Positions 22,432-28,276 of a DNA stretch of 28,276 nt are shown here, piece by piece (position 1 is the stretch's first letter; each line of letters opens with the position of its first letter). The DNA is from Cryomorphaceae bacterium (GTDB taxonomy: Bacteria; Bacteroidota; Bacteroidia; Flavobacteriales; Schleiferiaceae). The notes under the pieces were generated by a model. That model was not told the DNA's origin and ran no database searches. It saw only the letters and a list, made by a program, of their open reading frames with translations. The DNA lies in contig JABMNC010000069.1 of NCBI GenBank assembly GCA_013205365.1, positions 1 to 28,276 of the forward strand, written 5' to 3'. Made by a program: the position numbers and the translations under genes.

Positions 22432-22950
22432 ATGAAAGAAACTGCATCAAAAAAAGTTAAGCCCAGTGGCTTAGAGTTGGTGGATCGCCTAGTAGGGGTC
22501 CAGCGCGTAACCAAGACTACCAAAGGCGGACGTACGTTTAGTTTCACAGCGATTGTCGTTGTTGGAGACGAAGCCAGCATCGGAGGCTATGGTCTAGGGA
22601 AGTCTAAGGAGGTCAGCGAGGCTGTCACTAAGGGCATTGAGGATGCTAAAAAGAACCTCTACAAATTCCCCATTCTCAAAGGCACTGTGCCCCATGAGCA
22701 AGACGGTAAGTTCGGTGGTGCCCGCGTATTCCTTCGCCCTGCTTCAAGCGGAACTGGCGTAATTGCAGGTGGTGCCATGCGCGCGGTTCTAGAGTGTGTT
22801 GGAGTGCATGACGTGCTTGCTAAGAGCAAGGGGTCGTCGAACCCCCACAATCTAGTTAAGGCGACTTTTGAGGCATTGCACTTGATGCGTGATGCTCAGC
22901 AGATTGCTAAAACACGCGGTATCGCACTTTCTAAAGTATTCAACGGTTAA
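22432..22950 (+). CDS. rpsE: 30S ribosomal protein S5 (uS5)
   Basis: S5 works with S4 at the mRNA entry and in decoding accuracy. It has 172 residues, normal. The N-terminal double-stranded-RNA-binding-like fold includes RVTKTTKGGRTFSFTAIVVV and GYGLGKSKEVSEAVTKGIED; the C-terminal domain includes PASSGTGVIAGGAMRAVLEC and GSSNPHNLVKATFEAL. The loop around KTTKGGR, where spectinomycin-resistance changes fall in other species, looks unaltered. rpmD starts 11 bases later. Confidence 0.98.
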   Translation: MKETASKKVKPSGLELVDRLVGVQRVTKTTKGGRTFSFTAIVVVGDEASIGGYGLGKSKEVSEAVTKGIEDAKKNLYKFPILKGTVPHEQDGKFGGARVFLRPASSGTGVIAGGAMRAVLECVGVHDVLAKSKGSSNPHNLVKATFEALHLMRDAQQIAKTRGIALSKVFNG

Positions 22951-22961
22951 TCTACAAGCCC

Positions 22962-23147
22962 ATGCCACGCATTAAAGTCACAAAGGTTCGTAGCACGATT
23001 GATCGTCCGCCCTATCAAAAAGCCACTATGGTCGCCCTGGGTCTTCGCAAGATGAACCAGTGTGTGGAGCACGAGGCGACCCCCCAAATTCTGGGTATGG
23101 TTCGCGCCGTGAGCCACTTAATTAAAGTCGAAGAACTAAACGCCTAA
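22962..23147 (+). CDS. rpmD: 50S ribosomal protein L30 (uL30)
   Basis: L30 is a small 50S protein near 5S rRNA and domain II. It has 61 residues, the typical length. MPRIKVTKVRSTIDRPPYQK and TMVALGLRKMNQCVEHEATP match the family, in which the IG.....K..L..LGLRK pattern is usual, and PQILGMVRAVSHLIKVEE ends it. It stands between rpsE and rplO as in most bacteria and ends 5 bases before rplO. Confidence 0.96.
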   Translation: MPRIKVTKVRSTIDRPPYQKATMVALGLRKMNQCVEHEATPQILGMVRAVSHLIKVEELNA

Positions 23148-23152
23148 AAGTC

Positions 23153-23617
23153 ATGGCAGCATTACACGAACTCAAGCCCGCACCAGGCTCAGTTAAAACA
23201 AAAAAGCGCCTTGGGCGCGGAGAAGGTACCGGCTCAGGCGGCACCGCCGGAGCTGGCCATAAGGGTCAAAAAGCTCGTACTGGCTATAGCAAAAAGATTG
23301 GTTTTGAGGGTGGTCAAATGCCCCTTCAGCGCCGCGTGCCCAAGTTTGGTTTTACCAATCCGAATCGCGTAGAGTTTCGTGCGATTAATTTGGATGTTAT
23401 CGAGCAGCTTGCAACGACCCACGGAATCACCTCTATTGGCCCTCTCGAATTCCAGCAGTTTGGACTAGCCGGTAAGAACGACCTCATCAAAATTTTAGGT
23501 CGCGGTCAGGTAACTACCGCATTGACCCTTCGTGTTCACAAGGTGAGCCAAACTGCTGCTGCAGCTATTGCAGCTGCGGGCGGTAGCGTAAGCCTACTAC
23601 AGGGAGCTAAGGAATAA
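23153..23617 (+). CDS. rplO: 50S ribosomal protein L15 (uL15)
   Basis: L15 is a late 50S assembly protein with a long basic N-terminal extension that threads through 23S rRNA. It has 154 residues, near the usual 144-150. LHELKPAPGSVKTKKRLGRG, then GTGSGGTAGAGHKGQKARTG and GFEGGQMPLQRRVPKFGF are diagnostic. Its stop overlaps the secY ATG (TAATG), which suggests coupled translation of the last spc ribosomal protein and the translocase. Confidence 0.98.
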   Translation: MAALHELKPAPGSVKTKKRLGRGEGTGSGGTAGAGHKGQKARTGYSKKIGFEGGQMPLQRRVPKFGFTNPNRVEFRAINLDVIEQLATTHGITSIGPLEFQQFGLAGKNDLIKILGRGQVTTALTLRVHKVSQTAAAAIAAAGGSVSLLQGAKE

Positions 23618-24951
23618 TGAAAAAGCTCATCGAAACCTTTAAGAATATCTGGGCCATCCAGGAGTTGCGTGATAAAATCACGTTAACTGCCGGATTGATT
23701 TTGGTTTATCGATTGGGATCGAATGTGGTGCTTCCGGGCATTGATCCAAGCAGCCTTGATCAATTGCAGAACCAGGCCTCAGAAGGACTTGTTGGTTTGA
23801 TCAATGCTTTTTCGGGTGGTGCCTTCGCGAATGCTTCGGTACTGGCATTGGGCATTATGCCCTACATATCGGCTTCCATCTTTATGCAACTTGCAGGTTT
23901 AGCCATTCCGGCCATTAGCAAAATGCAAAAAGAGGGGGAGTCCGGCCGCAGAAAGCTGAATCAAATCACGCGATACCTCACCATTTTGGTAGTTGCCGCC
24001 CAAGCACCTGGATACATCACCAACCTAATGTACCAAGGGGTTGAAATTACCCTCCCGACTTCGCTGTTTTGGTTTACTGCCTGGATTACGCTTATCGCGG
24101 GCACCATTTTCGCCATGTGGTTGGGTGAGAAAATCACCGACAAAGGCATTGGCAACGGTATTTCACTGCTCATTATGATCGGTATTATTGCATCGTTTCC
24201 TCAGTCCTTTTTGCAGGAATTGGTGTCGCAGCTAAGCCCATCGGGTGGAGGTTGGATTGTCTTCTTGCTGGAGATGGTTGCACTCTACTTGGTGATTCTG
24301 TTTGCCATTGCGATGACCCAGGCGGTCAGGCAGATTCCTCTTGAATACGCCAAGCGCGTGGCAGGAGGGAGTTCAAAGTCTTTGGGTCGGAGTTACTTGC
24401 CAGTGCGAGTCAATGCCTCTGGAGTTATGCCCATCATTTTTGCCCAGGCACTTATGTTCATTCCCCTTACGGTGGTTCAGTATGCTGGGATGACTGGCGA
24501 GGGCAGTACCTGGATGGTTACTATGTTTGGAGATATTCAAGGATTCTGGTACAATTTTGTTTTTGTTCTGTTGATTTTGGTGTTCACCTACTTCTACACC
24601 GCCATTCAAATTAATACCACCCAAATTTCTGACGATCTTATGCGCAATGGTGGCTTTGTTCCTGGAGTAAAGCCAGGGGGAGACACGGCTAAGTTCATTG
24701 ATGATGTTCTTGCTAAGATTACCCTTCCGGGTGCGCTTTTGCTCTCTGCAATTGCAATTTTGCCCGCTATTCTCATGAATTTCGGAGTAAGCATGACCTG
24801 GGCTCAGTTTTATGGCGGAACCTCTTTATTAATTATTGTTGGCGTGGTCTTGGACACGCTCATGCAGGTCGAAAGTTATTTGTTGAATCGCCACTACGAT
24901 GGCTTGATGGATGGAGGCCGCATTCGCGGTCGAAACGCCGAATCTCTGTAG
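23617..24951 (+). CDS. secY: Protein translocase subunit SecY
   Basis: SecY forms the protein-conducting channel of the inner membrane; with SecE, SecG and SecA it exports signal-peptide proteins, including those in this window. It has 444 residues and about ten hydrophobic segments. LIETFKNIWAIQELRDKITL opens it; the first helix is followed by the plug region GLVGLINAFSGGAFANASVL and then LGIMPYISASIFMQL. The cytosolic loop contains QIPLEYAKRVAGGSSKSLGR, and the end reads DGLMDGGRIRGRNAESL. adk and map, which follow secY in many bacteria, are missing; infA comes after 3 bases. Confidence 0.98.
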   Translation: MKKLIETFKNIWAIQELRDKITLTAGLILVYRLGSNVVLPGIDPSSLDQLQNQASEGLVGLINAFSGGAFANASVLALGIMPYISASIFMQLAGLAIPAISKMQKEGESGRRKLNQITRYLTILVVAAQAPGYITNLMYQGVEITLPTSLFWFTAWITLIAGTIFAMWLGEKITDKGIGNGISLLIMIGIIASFPQSFLQELVSQLSPSGGGWIVFLLEMVALYLVILFAIAMTQAVRQIPLEYAKRVAGGSSKSLGRSYLPVRVNASGVMPIIFAQALMFIPLTVVQYAGMTGEGSTWMVTMFGDIQGFWYNFVFVLLILVFTYFYTAIQINTTQISDDLMRNGGFVPGVKPGGDTAKFIDDVLAKITLPGALLLSAIAILPAILMNFGVSMTWAQFYGGTSLLIIVGVVLDTLMQVESYLLNRHYDGLMDGGRIRGRNAESL

Positions 24952-24954
24952 TCG

Positions 24955-25170
24955 ATGTCAAAGCAGGATGCAATTACTCAAGACGGTACGATCACCGAGA
25001 ACCTATCCAATGCGATGTTTCGCGTGGAGCTGGAGAATGGTCACGTCGTGACGGCGCACATCTCAGGAAAAATGCGGATGCACTACATCAAGCTTTTGCC
25101 AGGAGATCGCGTGAAGCTGGAGTTGTCTCCTTATGATTTGTCTAAGGCAAGAATTGTTTACCGTTACTAA
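24955..25170 (+). CDS. infA: Translation initiation factor IF-1
   Basis: IF-1 occupies the ribosomal A site during initiation and helps IF-2 and IF-3. It has 71 residues and is one S1-type OB fold, the standard length. SKQDAITQDGTITENLSNAM, FRVELENGHVVTAHISGKMR and GDRVKLELSPYDLSKARIVYRY (in two stretches) match throughout. It lies between secY and rpmJ, a common bacterial order. Confidence 0.98.
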   Translation: MSKQDAITQDGTITENLSNAMFRVELENGHVVTAHISGKMRMHYIKLLPGDRVKLELSPYDLSKARIVYRY

Positions 25171-25192
25171 ATCAATGATTTAATCGCAACCG

Positions 25193-25309
25193 ATGAAAGT
25201 TAGAGTTTCCCTTAAAAAGCGCAGTGTGGACTGCAAAATTGTTCGCCGTAAAGGCCGCTTGTACATCATTAACAAGAAAAATCCGAAGCTTAAGCAGCGT
25301 CAGGGTTAA
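25193..25309 (+). CDS. rpmJ: 50S ribosomal protein L36 (bL36), zinc-free form
   Basis: This is a short gene of 38 codons that automated callers with a length limit would miss. The translation begins MKVRVSLKKRSVDCKIVRRK and ends NKKNPKLKQRQG, a full-length L36. The zinc-binding Cys-Cys-Cys-His set is broken: Ser11 and Asn27 replace cysteines, Leu replaces the histidine, and only Cys14 stays. This is the zinc-independent type, which I recall as usual in Bacteroidota. It lies 22 bases after infA and 17 before rpsM, its normal place. Confidence 0.95.
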   Translation: MKVRVSLKKRSVDCKIVRRKGRLYIINKKNPKLKQRQG

Positions 25310-25326
25310 TCCAATATAAAAGAAGA

Positions 25327-25704
25327 ATGGCACGTATTGCAGGTATTGACCTCCCCAAAAACAAGCGCGGTGAAATTGGCTTGACCTATATCTACGGAAT
25401 CGGTCGGTCGAAGGCTAAGTTGATTTTGACCAAGATTGGCGTTGATGTAAACATCAAGGTTCAGGATTGGAACGACGATCAGCTTCAGCTCATCCGCGAT
25501 TTCATTACGGGAAGCATGAAGGTTGAAGGCGAGCTTCGCTCAGAGGTATCGATGAGCATCAAGCGACTAATGGATATTGGCTGCCAGCGAGGCATTCGCC
25601 ACCGTTTGGGTCTTCCCTTGCGCGGTCAGCGCACCAAGAATAACAGCCGTACTCGCAAGGGTAAGCGCAAGACTGTTGCAAACAAGAAGAAAGTAACTAA
25701 ATAA
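25327..25704 (+). CDS. rpsM: 30S ribosomal protein S13 (uS13)
   Basis: S13 is in the 30S head, contacts the P-site tRNA with its tail and bridges to L5. It has 125 residues, slightly longer than E. coli (118). MARIAGIDLPKNKRGEIGLT and YIYGIGRSKAKLIL mark the helix-two-turn-helix body; RHRLGLPLRGQRTKNNSRTR is the signature before a very basic tail (KGKRKTVANKKKVTK). In E. coli it begins the alpha operon; here the gap is 17 bases and no separate leader is evident. Confidence 0.98.
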   Translation: MARIAGIDLPKNKRGEIGLTYIYGIGRSKAKLILTKIGVDVNIKVQDWNDDQLQLIRDFITGSMKVEGELRSEVSMSIKRLMDIGCQRGIRHRLGLPLRGQRTKNNSRTRKGKRKTVANKKKVTK

Positions 25705-25723
25705 GAACTGAGCATTAGAAGCG

Positions 25724-26125
25724 ATGGCAAAACAGAATTCTAAATCCACGAAGACCACTAAAAAGCGGAAGGTTATCGTAGAGTCGACGGGCGAAGCCCA
25801 CATCAGCACTACGTTCAATAACATCATCATTGCGCTGACTAACACGCAGGGACAGGTAATTTCCTGGTCTTCTGCGGGTAAGATGGGCTTTCGTGGTTCC
25901 AAAAAGAACACTCCCTATGCGGCTCAGGTAGCTGCAGAACAGGCTGCAGGAGTGGCCATGGAGGCTGGCCTTCGCAAGGTCAAGGTTTATGTGAAAGGTC
26001 CAGGTAACGGTCGTGAGAGCGCCATCCGAAGCTTGTCCAATACGGGCATCGAGGTTACCGAGATCATTGACATTACGCCAACCCCTCACAATGGTTGCCG
26101 TCCGCCCAAGCGCCGCCGAGTATAA
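25724..26125 (+). CDS. rpsK: 30S ribosomal protein S11 (uS11)
   Basis: S11 lies in the 30S platform near the E site and contacts S7, S18 and S21. It has 133 residues, normal. The basic N-terminus (NSKSTKTTKKRKVIV) precedes AHISTTFNNIIIALTNTQGQ, then SAGKMGFRGSKKNTPYAAQ and the C-terminal signature ITPTPHNGCRPPKRRRV. The platform proteins next to it are those that occlude the anti-Shine-Dalgarno in the Flavobacterium johnsoniae ribosome. It is 19 bases after rpsM and 28 before rpsD. Confidence 0.98.
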   Translation: MAKQNSKSTKTTKKRKVIVESTGEAHISTTFNNIIIALTNTQGQVISWSSAGKMGFRGSKKNTPYAAQVAAEQAAGVAMEAGLRKVKVYVKGPGNGRESAIRSLSNTGIEVTEIIDITPTPHNGCRPPKRRRV

Positions 26126-26153
26126 TAAATAGTAAATAGAAGAACAGTTAGAT

Positions 26154-26762
26154 ATGGCACGTTACCGAGGTCCACTTACAAAAATCGCCCGTCGTTTTGG
26201 CGAACCCATCTTTGGTCCAGACCGAGCTTTGGATAAGCGTAACTACCCCCCGGGGCAGCATGGCTTCCAGCGCAAGCGCGGCAAGAAAAGCGAATATTCT
26301 GTGCAGCTTGCTGAAAAGCAAAAGGCAAAATACACCTACGGAATTCTGGAGCGCCAGTTCCGCATCATGTTTGACCATGCTTCCCGGTCAAAGGGAATCA
26401 CCGGTGAGGTATTGCTCCAGCTTTGCGAGCGTCGCCTTGACAACGTAGTCTACCGCCTCGGTATTGCCCCAACTCGCCGTGCGGCGCGCCAGCTTGTGAC
26501 GCATTGCCACATTACGGTGAACGGTGAGGTTTTGAACATTCCTTCGTACTCGGTTACGCTTAACGACGTCATCGCAGTTCGCGAGCGTTCTAAGTCGCTT
26601 GAAGTTGTTGCGAACAGTCTTGGGACCAACCGTTCTGACCAATACCCATGGGTACAATGGAATTCCGCAATAATGAGCGGCAAAATGATCAATGTCCCAA
26701 CGCGTGATATGATTCCTGAGAACATCAAGGAACAATTAATTGTAGAACTCTACTCGAAATAA
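26154..26762 (+). CDS. rpsD: 30S ribosomal protein S4 (uS4), zinc-free form
   Basis: S4 is a primary 16S-binding protein that forms the mRNA entry with S3 and S5 and affects decoding accuracy. It has 202 residues, standard. MARYRGPLTKIARRFGEPIF begins it, followed by KRNYPPGQHGFQRKRGKKSE; no zinc-finger cysteines occur in this N-terminal part. The S4 RNA-binding domain contains RLDNVVYRLGIAPTRRAARQ and LVTHCHITVNGEVLNIPSY. The 28-base gap before it is the largest in the cluster and is A/T-rich without a clear promoter. Confidence 0.98.
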   Translation: MARYRGPLTKIARRFGEPIFGPDRALDKRNYPPGQHGFQRKRGKKSEYSVQLAEKQKAKYTYGILERQFRIMFDHASRSKGITGEVLLQLCERRLDNVVYRLGIAPTRRAARQLVTHCHITVNGEVLNIPSYSVTLNDVIAVRERSKSLEVVANSLGTNRSDQYPWVQWNSAIMSGKMINVPTRDMIPENIKEQLIVELYSK

Positions 26763-26765
26763 GCT

Positions 26766-27758
26766 ATGCCAATTCTCACCTTTCAAAAGCCTGATAAAGT
26801 CCACGTCATTACGACGTCAGAAAATCTTGGACAGTTTGAGTTCCGTCCACTTGAGCCCGGTTTCGGTCTTACGGTGGGGAACGCCATGCGCCGTGTTCTC
26901 CTGAATTCTCTTGAAGGTTTTGCCTTTACCAGCGTTCGCATCACGGGAGTGGAGCATGAATTCTCAACCATTAAGGGTGTCGTTGAAGACGTAACCGAAA
27001 TGATTTTGAACCTTAAGCAGGTTCGCTTCAAGCGCCAAATCGAGGGCATGGAGGGAGAGACCGTTAAGGTTGTTATTTCGGGTAAGGACGCCTTCAAGGC
27101 AGGAGACCTGTCTGCCTTTTTGACCAACTTTCAGATTCTGAATCCCGACTTGGTGATTTGCAATATGGATGCGTCCATTAAGTTAGAAATGGAGTTCACC
27201 ATTGAGAAGGGTCGTGGATACGTTCCGGCTGAGGAGAACAAGAAGCTGGAGGCCAACCTAGGCACCATCTTTATGGACTCGATTTACACACCAATGAAAA
27301 ATGTAAGTTTTGAGGTGGAGAACTTCCGCGTTGAGCAGAAGACCGACTTCGAAAAGCTCATTCTCAATATTGAAACCGACGGTTCCATCACGCCAGTGGA
27401 CGCTTTGACGGAGTCTGCGCACATTCTTATTCAGCACTTCCTGCTCTTCACCGACGAGCGTATGCTTGCCGAGACGGAGGTTTCTGTGGAGGTCGAGGCA
27501 TACGACGACGAGGTTCTCGAAATGCGCAAGCTTTTGCTTCGTCCGTTGACGGAATTAGAGTTGAGCGTACGCGCACTGAACTGCTTGAAGGCCGCTGAGG
27601 TGGAGCTGGTTTCGGATCTGGTATCCTACACTAAGCAGGATTTGATGAAGTTCCGCAATTTTGGCAAAAAGTCGCTAACCGAGCTTGAGGAGCTGGTTGC
27701 GCGTCTGGGCCTGACTTTTGGAATGGATATGATCAAGTACAAACTCGATAAAGAATAA
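26766..27758 (+). CDS. rpoA: DNA-directed RNA polymerase subunit alpha
   Basis: Alpha dimerises to start RNA polymerase assembly and contacts activators and UP elements. It has 330 residues, the common length. The N-terminal domain has GFGLTVGNAMRRVLLNSLEG and the STIKGVVEDVTEMILNLK segment; a flexible linker near residue 240-250 leads to the C-terminal domain (LTELELSVRALNCLKAAEVE, then RNFGKKSLTELEELVARLGL). All structural parts are present. It lies between rpsD and rplQ with 3-base gaps on each side, the standard end of the alpha operon. Confidence 0.98.
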   Translation: MPILTFQKPDKVHVITTSENLGQFEFRPLEPGFGLTVGNAMRRVLLNSLEGFAFTSVRITGVEHEFSTIKGVVEDVTEMILNLKQVRFKRQIEGMEGETVKVVISGKDAFKAGDLSAFLTNFQILNPDLVICNMDASIKLEMEFTIEKGRGYVPAEENKKLEANLGTIFMDSIYTPMKNVSFEVENFRVEQKTDFEKLILNIETDGSITPVDALTESAHILIQHFLLFTDERMLAETEVSVEVEAYDDEVLEMRKLLLRPLTELELSVRALNCLKAAEVELVSDLVSYTKQDLMKFRNFGKKSLTELEELVARLGLTFGMDMIKYKLDKE

Positions 27759-27761
27759 GTC

Positions 27762-28276
27762 ATGCGTCACGGTAAGAAATTTAATCACTTAGGCCGCACA
27801 GCGTCGCACCGAAAGGCGATGCTCAGCAATATGGCGGCGTCTTTGATTCAGCACAAGCGGATTAACACAACCCTCGCCAAAGCGAAGGAACTAAAGAAGT
27901 ACGTGGAGCCTTTGGTGACCCGTTCCAAGTCAGACAGCACGCACAACCGACGTATGGTGTTCTCCTACCTGCAAAGCAAGGAAGCAGTTACGGAACTGTT
28001 TCGCGAGGTGTCGGTTAAGGTCGGTGATCGCCCAGGGGGTTACACGCGCATTATCAAGACAGGCCACCGCCTGGGTGACAATGCAGAGATGGCCATGATT
28101 GAGTTGGTTGATTTCAATGAGATTTACAGCAACGCCAAGAAGGAAGTTAAGAAGTCAACCCGACGTGGCCGCAGCAAGGCTTCTGACGAGGAAGTTTCTA
28201 AGGCGCCGTTAGCTGCTGCTATTGCAGAGGTGGCTCCAGAAGCTTCCGAAGCTCCAGAGGCTTCCGAAGCTCCAGA
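27762..28276 (+). CDS. rplQ: 50S ribosomal protein L17 (bL17), extended, cut by window edge
   Basis: L17 sits near the tunnel exit on the solvent side of the 50S. 171 codons are visible and the frame is open at the right edge. Residues 1-122 are the normal body: MRHGKKFNHLGRTASHRKAM, then GDRPGGYTRIIKTGHRLGDN and EMAMIELVDFNEIY. E. coli L17 ends at 127 residues. Here residues 123-140 continue as a basic stretch (KKEVKKSTRRGRSK), then an Ala/Glu/Pro-rich repeat APEASE. It starts 3 bases after rpoA in the TAAGTCATG context. The true end is outside the window. Confidence 0.96.
   Translation, partial: MRHGKKFNHLGRTASHRKAMLSNMAASLIQHKRINTTLAKAKELKKYVEPLVTRSKSDSTHNRRMVFSYLQSKEAVTELFREVSVKVGDRPGGYTRIIKTGHRLGDNAEMAMIELVDFNEIYSNAKKEVKKSTRRGRSKASDEEVSKAPLAAAIAEVAPEASEAPEASEAP
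28233..28276 (+). repeat. 18-bp tandem repeat in the rplQ tail
   Basis: Two units of 18 bases (28233-28250 and 28251-28268) differ at one base and a third begins at 28269 and runs off the edge. They encode Ala-Pro-Glu-Ala-Ser-Glu. Unit length is a multiple of three, so copy number can change without frameshift. Confidence 0.9.

Noticed and set aside
1..28276. CRISPR arrays, tRNA or rRNA genes, insertion sequences, phage or defence systems
   Set aside because: No spaced direct repeats, tRNA-like cloverleaf or rRNA stretches, transposase or integrase motifs were seen; nearly every base belongs to recognised housekeeping or surface genes.

Overview
The window is a piece of a Bacteroidota chromosome, most likely order Flavobacteriales. 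The grounds are: a PorP/SprF-type protein between two proteins with gliding-motility-type C-terminal sorting domains, so a type IX secretion system; a DUF4290 gene directly upstream of murA; fusA joined straight to rpsJ with no tuf between them; TAnnTTTG promoter elements; a long ribosomal operon almost without Shine-Dalgarno sequences; and a DnaJ with only two of four zinc-finger repeats. Base composition looks close to half GC by eye, high for typical flavobacteria, so a Schleiferiaceae/Cryomorphaceae-like lineage is possible. That placement is a guess.

Layout. (1) 1-4502, plus strand: three tightly packed genes for the cell surface. They are the end of a large secreted adhesin-like protein, a PorP/SprF family outer-membrane protein with a coiled-coil linker and a C-terminal SPOR domain, and a second secreted multi-domain protein. 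Both secreted proteins end in related type B sorting domains. (2) 4527-4556: a strong hairpin with A/T runs on both sides that can terminate transcription from either direction between convergent operons. (3) 4572-11234, minus strand, in transcription order: uvrD/pcrA helicase, DUF4290 protein, murA, a periplasmic thioredoxin-like protein, grpE, dnaJ. The first four are close together. grpE-dnaJ follows a 94-base gap that carries an inverted repeat and a possible stress promoter. (4) 11235-11406: a divergent control region with a TAnnTTTG element on each strand and a structured leader before rpsL. (5) 11407-28276, plus strand: 32 consecutive genes forming the merged str-S10-spc-alpha ribosomal cluster, running off the right edge inside rplQ. 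The largest gap inside it is 28 bases.

Working together: block 1 makes cargo and probable accessory machinery for type IX secretion. Block 3 covers DNA repair, the first committed step of peptidoglycan synthesis, envelope thiol chemistry and the DnaK co-chaperones. Block 5 makes much of both ribosomal subunits, EF-G, IF-1, the SecY channel and the RNA polymerase alpha subunit. There is no gene-free stretch over 300 bases, and I saw no tRNA, rRNA, CRISPR array, insertion sequence or phage gene.

I did not find an undescribed multi-gene system. The points most worth a second look are the PorP/SprF-SPOR fusion between paralogous cargo genes, the Cys-to-Asp change in MurA (predicted fosfomycin insensitivity), the inverted repeat with a sigma-54-like element before grpE, the 5' leader of the ribosomal operon, and the low-complexity tails on S3 and L17.
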